Program-made: the position numbers and the translations under genes | Part shown: piece after piece, positions 1-9,945 of the stretch | How positions within the stretch are numbered: the stretch's first letter is position 1 | How the letters are laid out: each line of letters opens with the position of its first letter | Assembly: GCA_937916515.1 (NCBI GenBank) | Contig: CALFSX010000115.1 | Span: 1 to 64,000 of the forward strand | Source: an uncultured Planctomycetaceae bacterium | GTDB lineage: Bacteria; Planctomycetota; Planctomycetia; Planctomycetales; Planctomycetaceae | Length of the DNA: 64,000 nt | Direction: 5' to 3' | Notes under the pieces: model-generated | What the model was told of the DNA's origin: nothing | What the model saw: only the letters and a program-made list of their open reading frames with translations | The model's database searches: none

Positions 1-118
1 GCCAAGCTGGTTGCAATCTTTGCCCGATTGTTGAAACTGTTAAGTGCAGAATACGCCGTACCTGGCCCGTTGTCCTGCATTCTCACTTAGAACGGCATAT
101 TGGCGGAGGCATTTCTGA

Positions 119-2215
119 ATGTTCTTACACGGCGTGAATCTGCGACATTCAGCAAGGTGCTGTCGACCGTCAATACTGGGAACAATCGCGTTCGCAGTAT
201 TGGCATTCTTCCCGCTGCAAGCGAACGCAGATGATGCGTTTACCGAAATCATCGGACCGGCAATCAAAACCCATTGTGCCAAATGCCATGGTGCCAGCGA
301 TGAAATTGAAGGCGATCTGGATCTGGCTCAGCTGACTTCCGCTGCCATGCCTCACAAAGCCAAACTGATCCAACGACTCATCAACGTGCTTGACCTTCAG
401 GAAATGCCTCCAGAAGACGAACCGCCGCTGGAACCGAAACTACGCCAGCAACTGATTTCAGAATTGAAAATCATGCTGCGTTCAGCGGTGACTGCAACAA
501 AGCAATTCCCACAAGCCCCAATGAGGCGAATGAATCGCTTCCAATACAACAACGCTGTCATTGACCTGTTCGACCTGAAGTGCATCGTGTTTACGCTTCC
601 CGAACGCATGCTGCGAGAACACAACGGATATTTCCAGCCGGCGTCCGGAAAAATGCCCGACGTGGTCACGGTCGGCAGCCGACCACTTGGTAAGTCGCAG
701 ATGATTGAAAACCGGCTTGCCGGAGTCGCCGCGTTTCCGCAGGATCTGCGAGCTGAACATGGCTTCGACAATCGCGGCGACCATTTGTCGTTATCCCCGC
801 TGCTAATGGAATCGTTTCTGAAGCTGGGGGAATCCATTACGGAAAGCCCGGACTTCACGGCTAAGAAAGTTGGTATCTGGAAGTCGTTCTTTGCACCACC
901 GCCTGCTGAATCAGACGTTCGTCCGCAGATTGCTGCTCGCTTGCAACGGTTTCTGGCAAAAGCATTTCGACGTCCGGTTGAAGCTGACGTATTGCTTCGA
1001 TACGCCAACTTTGTTGTTCAAAAACTTGATACAGGAACCAGCTTTCCTGACGCCATGAAAAGCGTGGCCGCAGCCGTCATTTCGTCACCAAAATTTCTTT
1101 ACCTCTACGACAAATCGGCAAGCGAAGAAACGGCCCAACCAATTGACGACTTTGAATTGGCTTCACGTCTTTCGTTCTTTCTGTGGGGCAGTTTGCCAGA
1201 CGAATCGCTGCTAAATGCCGCGGCAACAGGCAATCTGAAGCATCCAGAGATTCTTAACTCACAGATTGACCGGATGCTGGCTGACCGCAAACTGAAACGA
1301 TTCTGCGACAGCTTTCCGGCTCAATGGTTACAGCTGGAACGGATCATTTCGTCGGTCCCCAATCAGCAGAAATTTCCCGAATTCTACTTTTCAAAATACC
1401 GCGACAGCATGCATATGATGATTGAACCGCTGTTACTGTTCGAAACCGTTTTGATTGAAGATCTTCCTGTCACGCAGTTGCTTGACCCGGATTTCACCTA
1501 CCGTTCAAAGCGTCTGAATCTCGCCTATGGACAAATCGCCAGCGATGCGATCGACAAGAATGGCGGCGGGGCCGTCGCGGTTCTTAGTTTTCAACGAATT
1601 CCAGTGACAGATCGCCGAACTGGCGGCATCATCACAAATACTGCCGTGATGACGATGACTTCAGGCCCCGAACGAACGCAACCGATTACTCGCGGAGCCT
1701 GGATGGCAGCCGTTGTCTTCAATGATCCCCCCGAACCGCCGCCCGCAGATGTTCCTCCTCTGTCTGAAAAGCCAGCCGCAGACGAACAACAGCTTACTCT
1801 GCGAGAACGCCTGGCACTGCATCGCCAGCGAGCCGACTGTAAAGGTTGTCACGAACAGATTGACCCGCTGGGATTCGCTTTGGAAAACTTTGATGCGATT
1901 GGACGATGGAGAGAGCAGTACGACAACGGACGCGATATTGACGTAAGTGGCACTCTGTTTCGCAAGCATGGTTTCAGTGATATTGTTGAATTTAAAGACG
2001 CTTTACTGACGGAGAAAGACCGCTTCACGCGAGCACTCGCAGGCCATCTGCTGTCCTTTGCGTTGGCCAGAGAACTAGGCCCCGCAGACCAGCTTGCTCT
2101 GGACAGAATCACTGCGGCGACAATTTCTGACGGCTACAAAATTAAGACACTCATCCGGCAGGTCATCCACAGCGAACCATTCCAAACCAAGACGAATTCC
2201 CCGTTCGAACACTAA
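119..2215 (+). CDS. Secreted c-type cytochrome with DUF1587/1595/1592/1588/1585 domains (cassette A)
   Basis: The product is 698 residues with a signal peptide at about 12-37 ending in an ANA-D type cleavage site. A CxxCH haem site (C53, C56, H57) follows, then the planctomycete module series: DUF1587-like near RMNRFQYNNAVIDLFDL, DUF1595/1592 around LASRLSFFLWGSLPD, DUF1588 around GGIITNTAVM, and a C-terminal DUF1585. A second CxxCH lies at C574-H578 within the conserved segment CKGCHEQIDPLGFALENF. The family is periplasmic and common in Planctomycetes. Its reaction is not established, and an oxidative role in complex polymer breakdown is inference. It is followed 100 bp later by a DUF1552 gene, so the two probably form an operon. 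A relative with an inserted lectin-like domain lies at 40068-43031. Confidence 0.9.
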   Translation: MFLHGVNLRHSARCCRPSILGTIAFAVLAFFPLQANADDAFTEIIGPAIKTHCAKCHGASDEIEGDLDLAQLTSAAMPHKAKLIQRLINVLDLQEMPPEDEPPLEPKLRQQLISELKIMLRSAVTATKQFPQAPMRRMNRFQYNNAVIDLFDLKCIVFTLPERMLREHNGYFQPASGKMPDVVTVGSRPLGKSQMIENRLAGVAAFPQDLRAEHGFDNRGDHLSLSPLLMESFLKLGESITESPDFTAKKVGIWKSFFAPPPAESDVRPQIAARLQRFLAKAFRRPVEADVLLRYANFVVQKLDTGTSFPDAMKSVAAAVISSPKFLYLYDKSASEETAQPIDDFELASRLSFFLWGSLPDESLLNAAATGNLKHPEILNSQIDRMLADRKLKRFCDSFPAQWLQLERIISSVPNQQKFPEFYFSKYRDSMHMMIEPLLLFETVLIEDLPVTQLLDPDFTYRSKRLNLAYGQIASDAIDKNGGGAVAVLSFQRIPVTDRRTGGIITNTAVMTMTSGPERTQPITRGAWMAAVVFNDPPEPPPADVPPLSEKPAADEQQLTLRERLALHRQRADCKGCHEQIDPLGFALENFDAIGRWREQYDNGRDIDVSGTLFRKHGFSDIVEFKDALLTEKDRFTRALAGHLLSFALARELGPADQLALDRITAATISDGYKIKTLIRQVIHSEPFQTKTNSPFEH

Positions 2216-2315
2216 GTCCAGCAAAAGCACTCGGCAGCACGTTCTGTTGTTCTGCCGCATTGTTTGCCGTGCCAGACATTCTCCGCTCACCATCCCACCC
2301 TGAAATTATCCAGCC

Positions 2316-3662
2316 ATGAAACGAAATTCACGAAGAAACTTTCTACGAGGACTCGGCGGTGCGGCTTTGGCTCTGCCATGGATGGAAAGCCTTTCCGCAG
2401 CCACTGCCGAGCCGTTGGTTGCTAAGCGGATGGCACATTTCTACGTACCAATCGGAGTCGTTCGGCGTGGATTTTTCCCTGGCGAAGCAAACGACGTTAT
2501 CCCAAAGGGCAACCTGGGCAACGTGATGAAGTCTTTGGGGCATCAGGATCCCACGCTAAGCGTAAAACCGCTGGATGAACTAACGCCCACAATGCAGCCT
2601 TTGGAATCAATCAAACACAAGATCAACCTCATTACGGGAATGGACCGAACATTCCAGCAAGGCACGGACGTTCACGCGCAATGCGCATCATGCTATCTCA
2701 GCAGCGCAAAACCGTACACCATCAAAGGAACGGCGTGGCCCCTGAACAGAACCCTCGACCATATCGTCGCCGATCATATTGGCAAGACAACGCCATTTGC
2801 CACGCTGGAATTCAGTTGCAACAGCCACAACGACAACAAAGAATCAATCTATTTCGACAACATCTCATGGTACGGCACCGGGCATCTTGCGCCTTCCATC
2901 AGAGATCCCCGCAAAATGTATCATCGATTGTTTTCAACTCAGGAAGCAGATCGCTATCGAGACATCACCGACCTTGTGCTGGAAGACGCCAAAGACCTGA
3001 CAAAAGATCTGGGCTACAACGATCGTCATAAGTTTGCCGAGTACTTCGCATCGATTCGAACCATCGAAACGCAAATGAATCGACTGGAACAGATGCGATC
3101 AGAACTGGCGAAAGTGAACTTTGATGAACCTCCGGAAGCCTATCTTCCTCGAGGCGAATATATTCGATTGATGGGCGACCTGATGGTTGTGGCCTTACAA
3201 ACCGGCCTTACCAATGTGGCCACATTTATGGTTGGCCCAGAACGCTGGGACACTCCGTACAAATTTGAAGGACTGTTCGACAAACCACGCAGCCATCATC
3301 AGATGTCTCACGATCAAACCAGAATGATCGACGACCTGCTGAAGGTGGACCGGTTTCACATGCGGCAATACGCCTACCTGCTGAACAGAATGAATGCCAT
3401 CGAACAAGCGGATGGCTCGACACTGCTGGACAACACATTATTTACTTACGGTTCCGGGCTTGGTGACGGTTCCACTCACCAATACAACGACCTGCCGATT
3501 ATCGTGGCGGGTGGTGGCAGCAAAACCAAATCCGGACTGCACATCAACATGCCGGAAGGTACGCCATTGGCAAACCTGTGGCTGACTCAGGCACAAATTC
3601 TGGGACTTCCCATTACAGAATTTGCAGACAGCACCGGAACCGTCCAACAATTGTTTGTGTAG
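2316..3662 (+). CDS. DUF1552 family secreted protein (Tat signal)
   Basis: The product is 448 residues. A twin-arginine signal (RRNFLRG, residues 6-12) is followed by a hydrophobic stretch, so a folded protein is probably exported. The rest matches the DUF1552 family: the segments FYVPIGVVRRGFFPGE, LTPTMQPLESI, GTDVHAQCASCYL, VGPERWDTPYKFEG and the C-terminal FADSTGTVQQLFV are shared with its paralogue at 38663-40027. The family is nearly always paired with a DUF1592/DUF1585 cytochrome, as here, where that gene lies directly upstream. The biochemical function is unknown. Metal-dependent chemistry of the alkaline-phosphatase type has been suggested for related DUF1501 proteins, but I cannot show it here. 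Confidence 0.9.
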   Translation: MKRNSRRNFLRGLGGAALALPWMESLSAATAEPLVAKRMAHFYVPIGVVRRGFFPGEANDVIPKGNLGNVMKSLGHQDPTLSVKPLDELTPTMQPLESIKHKINLITGMDRTFQQGTDVHAQCASCYLSSAKPYTIKGTAWPLNRTLDHIVADHIGKTTPFATLEFSCNSHNDNKESIYFDNISWYGTGHLAPSIRDPRKMYHRLFSTQEADRYRDITDLVLEDAKDLTKDLGYNDRHKFAEYFASIRTIETQMNRLEQMRSELAKVNFDEPPEAYLPRGEYIRLMGDLMVVALQTGLTNVATFMVGPERWDTPYKFEGLFDKPRSHHQMSHDQTRMIDDLLKVDRFHMRQYAYLLNRMNAIEQADGSTLLDNTLFTYGSGLGDGSTHQYNDLPIIVAGGGSKTKSGLHINMPEGTPLANLWLTQAQILGLPITEFADSTGTVQQLFV

Positions 3663-4052
3663 TCCGATTCTTTAAACAGCCACGAACATCGACTTCTCCT
3701 GGAACAGTCTACCTTCTTCTGTGGACCGTTCTGGCTCAAGGACACCGCCGCACATTGTTCAATTCGCGTACTCCGCAGGCGCAGGATAGCGAAACTCACT
3801 TTCAGGATCGACCAGACAGCACGCACGACGCTTGTGTTCATCCGTCAACAGGTGGGAGAGCAGTTGTCACCCGAATGTTTCCCTGCACGGGTAAGGCGAA
3901 CCCCTCAGTTGCAGTTGGGTCTTATCACCAACCGGACGATCCAAACGTGCTTTCGCCAACACAGGGGATTGTCCGACACGTCTACCCCTAATAGGGCTCA
4001 CGCAGGCCCATGAGCCGCGCCCAATGTTCTTGCCAGACCAGGAGAAATCGCA
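3663..4052. other. Intergenic region, no gene recognised
   Basis: This stretch holds no open frame that looks protein-like. Its only clear signal is at the right end, where AGGAGAAA precedes the ATG at 4053 and serves as a good ribosome binding site for the next gene. Confidence 0.5.
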
Positions 4053-4571
4053 ATGATAAAATGGAGTCTATTGCTAGTTATCCCCACGCTACTGCTGTGT
4101 AGCACAGCATCAGCGCAATACGGAGATGTGGTGAACGGTCCGGATGGCCCCCAGAGTACTATGCCAATCGGCGACGGGGATGGCGGATCTGGCCCCTCAG
4201 AGCCGGAATGGAACATTGAGTTCCTGTACGGATCAATTTCCGGAATGATGCTGTCGTATGAACCTGCAGCGAATTGCATACAAGTGGATGGCACGTTCAA
4301 CATGCACGTCCCCGAAGGCGACCTTGAACCATGCATCTATGCCTGTCTTTATGGAGGCGTGGCCGACGGCACTTCGATGTACACGTTGAATCCCGGTGAG
4401 GCATTGTCGATCGATATCAACGACTGCGCGCCATACGATGGCCCTGGATCCTATTTCATGTTGATGATGCTGGGCAGATGTCCTGCTCCGTTCTACTTTG
4501 ACGAACTAACCCCAATGATTCAGGTTGATAGTCAAATGTCTGAATTCATCTTAACAGCTCCCGGCCCATAG
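4053..4571 (+). CDS. Small secreted protein of unknown function
   Basis: The product is 172 residues. The start is fixed by AGGAGAAA about 6 nt upstream. A typical signal peptide (MIKWSLLLVIPTLLL, cleavage after SASA) is followed by a Gly/Asp/Pro-rich acidic linker at about residues 24-50. The C-terminal part is a compact domain with four to five cysteines (in NCIQV, PCIYACLYGG, NDCAPY and GRCPAP), which suggests disulphides in an exported protein. I do not recognise a family. A strong hairpin lies about 60 bp after the stop, so it may be a single-gene transcription unit. Confidence 0.65.
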   Translation: MIKWSLLLVIPTLLLCSTASAQYGDVVNGPDGPQSTMPIGDGDGGSGPSEPEWNIEFLYGSISGMMLSYEPAANCIQVDGTFNMHVPEGDLEPCIYACLYGGVADGTSMYTLNPGEALSIDINDCAPYDGPGSYFMLMMLGRCPAPFYFDELTPMIQVDSQMSEFILTAPGP

Positions 4572-4628
4572 CCTCCCATACGACCTCAGTTCCAGACAGG
4601 TCCACCTGCGGAACATTCTTAACTTCAT

Positions 4629-4654
4629 GTTACCCCGCGCACGTGCGGGGTAAC
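4629..4654. terminator. Perfect 10-bp hairpin, possible terminator
   Basis: GTTACCCCGC and GCGGGGTAAC form a perfect 10-bp stem around a 6-nt loop, followed by only three T residues. It lies 58 bp after the stop at 4571 and before the next gene on the same strand. A transcription terminator is likely, but the short T tract also allows a simple palindromic site. Confidence is in the hairpin more than in its role. Confidence 0.45.
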
Positions 4655-4822
4655 TTTATGCTTGCGTAACACCTTCAGCAAAATCCGACACTGCGGACTT
4701 CCTGACAAGCCCCAAACAGCCACCTGTAACTCCACCGTAAAGCGACCCTCGCGATAAGCTTGGAGGGTGCAGGGAATCGACATCTCGAAAACGTTCATCC
4801 AGATTGGCAATTGGAAACCTTC

Positions 4823-6553
4823 ATGCGTCTTAATCCAGTTCACGGCCTGATGGCTGCCTGTTCCGTCATTTTCATGTTTCAGACAACGGCACAATGCAAC
4901 GCGCAGACGATTTCTCGCCCTCTTTGGATTGAGTTCGATAACGGCCTTCACACACCAGACTATGCTCTGACAAAAACACTGCTTATAAACGAAGCGTGCC
5001 CGGAAAAGTACCAGCGCAAATTCGATGTTGCTGCTCTTGAACGCATGAGCAAGCGTTACTACGAATTCGTGGACATAGACGGATTTGAGCCCGTCGGCGG
5101 CATTGCCACGTGTCTGGATGCCAATGGCGCCTTCATCAAGCTGCGATTCAGAACCGTGCCGGGCAGAGAAGTCTTTGAAAGCTTTGTTGCCGATCAGATG
5201 GCAAAACGCGGCGATACGGCATCTGCCGTGTGGAACGAAGACACTGTAACGATTTCCAAACCTCCCGTCCGCGAATCCAGCAGAGCTGTCCGCTCTTTCA
5301 GCGACCTTCACATTTCTTACAGGTCGAGCGTGGTTGTCTGGGCGACTCCCAACGTCACGCAGGCAGCGGGTGCTCCCTTTGAAGACATTCACGAGATCGC
5401 AAAGAAGTCGGGCAATCACGACTGGTCATTCTATGCGTCGCCCTCCGCTGTTTCGTCTCGATATCGGCAGTCGGCCCTGGCAATGATCGACCGTTTCGTT
5501 TCCGTTCAGGTGCAAAAACGCGATGGCGAACCAGAAGCTGCCTACAATTCTCGAAAAGCCGCCAGCGAACTACGCAACAATCTAATTGAACGAGCAATGT
5601 ACGACGTCGACGAAGTCTTTGTCTCTTTTGACGAGCCCACGACATCGGAAGACTTCCAATGCGAGCTTCGAGTCACGCTGATCAAGGGATCAACGCTCGC
5701 AAAAACGACGTCGCAGTTTCGTTCGTCGGCAAGTACCAGCCAAAAGCTCTCCGTTGGAAATGCTGTTCAGGCGTGGTTGAATTTCAAGCTGCCGAACAGC
5801 GTAAGTGAGCCTTTGTCGGTCATTGTCGCGAATTCATTTCCACCAGACTCAGCGGCCGGAGCAGCTCTTTGTGGCTTCATCCAGAACGCAAAAATCAATG
5901 CCGAAATAGCCGTTGCTGATAACGGTCAGGAAGCGGCATCGGCCTTCCTTCGCTGTGATTCCAGCACGGCAGTGCTGGCAGGCTTACTTCAGCTGGCCGG
6001 AACACCTGATGCCGGCCACGCCCCTCTATCGGAGATTCTGAACGCGTCCGCATTTGAACCATGGAAAGTCTATTGGGATGCATGCGATGACGGACTGCTG
6101 ATATCTCTGAACGAAATTGACTCGTCAGCACCGAAAGCGCAGCCGGACACAGGTGCGCCGAAAACAGATGCGCCGATTCGCAGTATCAGCCCACTGATAG
6201 ACTTGCAATTAAACCTGACAGACCTGGCAAAGCAGGAAACAAACGAGCACATCAACAGTCAGTTCGAACTCGCCGAGCGACTGTACCAGTACTACGTTGG
6301 CCTGCCATACAAAAACATGTTTAGAGGCCGCTCCAAAATGGCTGCACCAGCGTTTGAATCCATGATTTCAATGCTTCCCAAAGAACAGCCGCTACGGTTA
6401 AGCTTCGGCCTGGACTGCTCCAGTAACGGCGCTGAGATTTCAGGAAACCTGCGCATTACTCGAGGGTTGTACGCATGGATGCTGGCCCGAAGACATGTCT
6501 CTCAACTATCCGTCTTCAGCGGCTTCACCACAAACACGGCGAAAATGAACTAA
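4823..6553 (+). CDS. Large secreted protein of unknown function
   Basis: The open frame extends upstream to 4760, but the ATG at 4823 is preferred because it begins a signal peptide directly (MRLNPVHGLMAACSVIF, cleavage near CNA-Q), giving 576 residues. There is no transmembrane segment after the signal. The sequence is of mixed composition with several cysteines, and a Pro/Ala-rich linker near residues 436-452 separates two halves. I recognise no catalytic motif or family. It lies alone between a hairpin at 4629-4654 and a long gap. Confidence 0.65.
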   Translation: MRLNPVHGLMAACSVIFMFQTTAQCNAQTISRPLWIEFDNGLHTPDYALTKTLLINEACPEKYQRKFDVAALERMSKRYYEFVDIDGFEPVGGIATCLDANGAFIKLRFRTVPGREVFESFVADQMAKRGDTASAVWNEDTVTISKPPVRESSRAVRSFSDLHISYRSSVVVWATPNVTQAAGAPFEDIHEIAKKSGNHDWSFYASPSAVSSRYRQSALAMIDRFVSVQVQKRDGEPEAAYNSRKAASELRNNLIERAMYDVDEVFVSFDEPTTSEDFQCELRVTLIKGSTLAKTTSQFRSSASTSQKLSVGNAVQAWLNFKLPNSVSEPLSVIVANSFPPDSAAGAALCGFIQNAKINAEIAVADNGQEAASAFLRCDSSTAVLAGLLQLAGTPDAGHAPLSEILNASAFEPWKVYWDACDDGLLISLNEIDSSAPKAQPDTGAPKTDAPIRSISPLIDLQLNLTDLAKQETNEHINSQFELAERLYQYYVGLPYKNMFRGRSKMAAPAFESMISMLPKEQPLRLSFGLDCSSNGAEISGNLRITRGLYAWMLARRHVSQLSVFSGFTTNTAKMN

Positions 6554-7132
6554 CGGGACAGCCTCAAGTCTCGATCAACCGCAGCACGCTGGCCTAAATT
6601 TCTTACTGTGATCCGCGCAAAGCGCAACGAACGCTCAGATGAGCTGACAGAAATGCTGGCGTTTCGTCAAGCCTGGCACTATCCAGCTAAGAACGCGCAG
6701 ACACACTGAGGTTGTGATTCATGGACAGCGGTGATTTGTCACAACTGTTTTTTTTACCGGCAGCACTTCAAAGTGCCACGTTCTTCCGTTTCGTAAGCGT
6801 CCATAAATCCAAAGCTTCGTCCAGTCGAATCACTCCAGAGACTTGCTTCACAGCCCAGCAACGAAAGGCGAACAACGTTGCCCGCAACAATAGTTAACTT
6901 GCCTTAGCCACGAGGGACGTCCCATTTGCTGCAAACATCAGACACGGTAGCAAATCGGTTGAATCCGTGCGGACGGTTTCCTTTGCTACCAAAACGGCGA
7001 TGACTAGAACCAAGTGAGACAACTTTTCTTCCACACACGCTAACGCCCTGAACCAAAGCAAAGCAAAGCAAAAGGGGGACTTCCATGCCGATTCCAACTC
7101 TGAGACCCCGAGCATCCTGAAATGAACCGAAC
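6554..7132. other. Intergenic region, no gene recognised
   Basis: About 580 bp. Both short antisense frames near 6894-7115 overlap each other and lack family features or a convincing ribosome binding site. The stretch contains a T8 tract near 6749 and the short direct repeat CAAAG(CAAAG)n near 7055-7071. I see no hairpin or repeat shared with the rest of the window. Confidence 0.5.
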
Positions 7133-8038
7133 TTACTTCAGTGTTTTTTTCAGTAGCGATTTCAATTTTGCTTCATCAGCTGGACCGGTTAACCAACCAA
7201 GCTCAACAAGGAAATGATCGGTCTTCAATACGGTGTCCAAAAACGATTCCGGGCTTTTGCTTTCGTTGAAAAATCCGTGCGGCTGGCCGTCGTAAATCCA
7301 GACTTCAGATTTCACGCCCACTGCCTTCAGGTCGGCATCGAACTTCTTTGCCGTGGCAACCGGCACCAGGGGATCTTCAGAACCAAAGAAGACGATTGTG
7401 GGTGGATCGTCTTTGGAAATGTTGTGAGCTGGAGAAATTGCAGGAAACCAATCCGTCACACGTTCGTGCCCATAACCGGTTGGCCCGTTGTCGTACACCG
7501 GATTGAACAGCAGCAAAGCGTCAGGCTTTGAGCTCACCTTTGATTGCTTGTCAGCGGGGTCATCCATCCCATCGCAAATTCCGGCTGCGGCTGCCACGTG
7601 CCCACCCGCTGAACCTCCACCAGCAGCAATCCGGTTAGGGTCGATCCCTAATACAGTTGCGTTGCTGCGCACCCAGCGCACAGCGGATTTACCGTCTGCG
7701 ACGCACGCATCCGGTGTAGTCTGTTGCCGACTCTTCACTCGGTAATCTGCCACAAACGCAACCATGCCTCGCGACGCAAGATACCTGGCGTGCTGTTCAA
7801 ACTGCGCAACCGAACCGTTATTCCAGCCACCTCCAAAAAAGAACACGACAGCGGGACGTTTGTCAGAGCCCGGATTGTGGCCCTCTGGATCGAAGCGATA
7901 AATCCATAAATCGTCACCCGATGCCTGCTTGTAGACTTCCGCCGTCACATCGCCATTGAAGTCGTGTTTTTTTGTATCCGCAAAGGCAGATGACGCCAGC
8001 AACGTTCCGGATAGTATTACGAGCAACGCATATTTCAT
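7133..8038 (-). CDS. Secreted alpha/beta hydrolase (esterase/lipase-like, BD-FAE type)
   Basis: The product is 301 residues with a signal peptide (MKYALLVILSGTLLASSAFA). The fold is recognisable from the oxyanion segment FFFGGGWNNGS, where the usual HGGG is replaced by FGGG, the nucleophile elbow GGGSAGGH (Ser143), Asp222 in SEDPLVPVA and His254 in GQPHGFFN. That completes a Ser-Asp-His triad. The closest functional class is the esterase/acetyl-xylan-esterase-like group common in planctomycete polysaccharide breakdown, but the substrate cannot be read from sequence. It is transcribed alone, convergent with nothing close. Confidence 0.88.
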   Translation of the reverse strand: MKYALLVILSGTLLASSAFADTKKHDFNGDVTAEVYKQASGDDLWIYRFDPEGHNPGSDKRPAVVFFFGGGWNNGSVAQFEQHARYLASRGMVAFVADYRVKSRQQTTPDACVADGKSAVRWVRSNATVLGIDPNRIAAGGGSAGGHVAAAAGICDGMDDPADKQSKVSSKPDALLLFNPVYDNGPTGYGHERVTDWFPAISPAHNISKDDPPTIVFFGSEDPLVPVATAKKFDADLKAVGVKSEVWIYDGQPHGFFNESKSPESFLDTVLKTDHFLVELGWLTGPADEAKLKSLLKKTLK

Positions 8039-8210
8039 TGAAAGCGATCTTTCTGAGTCTGAACAGTCTGTGGCCGCGGTGCGTTATTTTAAAGGCAGCC
8101 TTGAAAGCTTAGCCAAACGGCCCGCCGAAAACAATTTTGACAGCAACCAAAACGATATCACTTTTAAACCTGAATGCCGAAAAAGCTTAGAGTCGTACTC
8201 AGAATCATGC

Positions 8211-8319
8211 GATCACGGTGCGCATGTTGCCCGTAGCGACAACGGAGCGGCTCGGCGATTGGAGCGTCCCATGTCTTGCAGCCCACCACGCCACCGGGTC
8301 AAGGGCGAAGCCCTTGTTG
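8211..8319 (+). repeat. R1 dispersed repeat, copy 1
   Basis: This copy carries the R1 core: GTAGCGACAACGGAGCGGCT, then CACGCCACCGGGTCAAGGGC and the terminal hairpin CAAGGGCGAAGCCCTTG. The orientation is the same as the tandem array at 34281-34675. It lies in the gap 8039-8571 between divergently transcribed genes. The rest of that gap shows nothing else I can name. Confidence 0.85.
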
Positions 8320-8571
8320 GGTATCCTACGTGGACGTGCTGGCAATTGCGTGCGGAAAAACATATTCAACGTAAGTTGTGGACTCTCACCTAAGGTAAGA
8401 ATTCAAGAAATACGGCAATAAACCTGATCCAACGTCAACAACGAAGTGACTGACGGTTCACTTGTGAGCGAGCGTCATGTTGCTTAATCTGCGTATATAT
8501 TATCGTGGAAAAATACCGTAACCTACAACCGGGGCAACCGATCTTTGTTGCCTAACAACTTTGGTATTGGC

Positions 8572-9939
8572 ATGTCGCAGAATTTCGACAACTCGCTGAA
8601 CAGCGATGAATCATCTGTGACGTTTCGCGGACCAGCCAACTGGTTTTCGTTTACCGTGCCTTCGTCGCTGCAACTTGAACAGACCGAAGCATTCATCGAA
8701 ATCAAACCGGTTGCGGCTGCCACCAGTGCAGTGCCGCCCAGCACAGCGTTCGCAGAAGACCTGCAATCCACAAAGAAAGCTACTCAGGCGGATTGGACGT
8801 TAACCCTGTATTCGGCCTGGGTTGATGCCGGCGAACCTCAAACCCGGGCCTCTTCGTTCAATGCGGCGTCGTTGTTTCCTAAGGTCATCAGTTCTGCTGG
8901 CGGTCAACCTTTAGACTTGCCGGGCGTATGCAAAACATGGGCCGGAACTTCACGTGAAGCAGCCGCCGGACCATGGTGGAAAAAATTGCTGGCGAAGCGA
9001 AGCACCTACGAATGGCGACTTTGGGTTGTGGAATACTGCGACATCATTATCGTCGCCAGTCTGCAAAGCAAAGCCGGAAGCATACTCAATCAGGCGACCG
9101 TTAAAGCCTGCGCAGAAGTGCTGAACTCCATCCTGTTTGCTGAAGACCTTGCAAAGCCGCCGATCCTGTTTCGCCAGGAAGTCATTGAAATCGCAAGAAC
9201 TCATTTTCCGTTACTCACAACCGTTCCGGTTGGAAGCTTTGGTATCGAAGTGTCCGGTTCCGAAGTCAATCTTTCCAACTTTTATCGATCTTACATTCAG
9301 TCTCCCAAGCGAATCAAAGAAATTGTGCTGCCGGGGCTTGTCACAATCGTGCGTCTGCAGGAATTAAGTCCTGAACAACTGATGCCCTCCTTGGATGAAG
9401 TGGTGGATCGAGTGATGCCCATGCTTTATCCGGAAAGCGAGGGCGAATCGACGATGAAAGACTTTGTCGGCATCAAATGGGTGGGCGGACTCACCGTTAT
9501 GTTTGTTCTGGACGAAGACGATTCGTACCGTTTTGTCCATAAGTCGATGTTGGAAAAATGGGACATCAATGCAGAACAACTGCAGCACCTTGCCATGAAG
9601 AACCTGCAGCTGTTTGCAGACGACAACCCACTGGAAGTGTCACTTGTCGGATCCGACAACGACGCTCAAATGCTGGTGCCCGTCAACCCAAGCCCTTACA
9701 ACAGTGTTCGGCTGCTGGGCGAACAGCTGCATGGAAGACTTCGACAGGTTTTGGGCGCTGAGCTTGTTGTGGGGGTACCGAATCGAGACTTCTTTGTCGC
9801 CGTTTCGTTAAATCACCCGGAACTGATTGCACAAATCCAGGAGCGAGTTGTGCAGGACTACCAGGCAATGCACCATCCGCTAACAAGTCGCCTGCTGGTC
9901 ATTTCCGCCGACGGCGTGAGTGAATACTGTGAGTCATAA
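8572..9939 (+). CDS. DUF1444 (YtpQ-like) protein with long N-terminal region
   Basis: From ATG 8572 the product is 455 residues. A TTG at 8545 would add nine residues. The C-terminal half (about residues 210-455) resembles the DUF1444 family known from Bacillus YtpQ, with the segments FVGIKWVGGLTVMFVLDEDD, an internal WDI-ELQ helix and LLVISADGV near the end. The N-terminal half is unlike that family and unassigned. There is no signal peptide, so it is probably cytoplasmic. The stop is six nucleotides before the murG start, which points to co-transcription. The function is unknown, and a link to cell-wall synthesis is inference from the operon only. Confidence 0.75.
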   Translation: MSQNFDNSLNSDESSVTFRGPANWFSFTVPSSLQLEQTEAFIEIKPVAAATSAVPPSTAFAEDLQSTKKATQADWTLTLYSAWVDAGEPQTRASSFNAASLFPKVISSAGGQPLDLPGVCKTWAGTSREAAAGPWWKKLLAKRSTYEWRLWVVEYCDIIIVASLQSKAGSILNQATVKACAEVLNSILFAEDLAKPPILFRQEVIEIARTHFPLLTTVPVGSFGIEVSGSEVNLSNFYRSYIQSPKRIKEIVLPGLVTIVRLQELSPEQLMPSLDEVVDRVMPMLYPESEGESTMKDFVGIKWVGGLTVMFVLDEDDSYRFVHKSMLEKWDINAEQLQHLAMKNLQLFADDNPLEVSLVGSDNDAQMLVPVNPSPYNSVRLLGEQLHGRLRQVLGAELVVGVPNRDFFVAVSLNHPELIAQIQERVVQDYQAMHHPLTSRLLVISADGVSEYCES

Positions 9940-9945
9940 CGTACG

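Noticed and set aside
1-118. Upstream gene end at the left edge
   Set aside because: No frame enters from the left with a recognisable protein end; the stretch is taken as intergenic.
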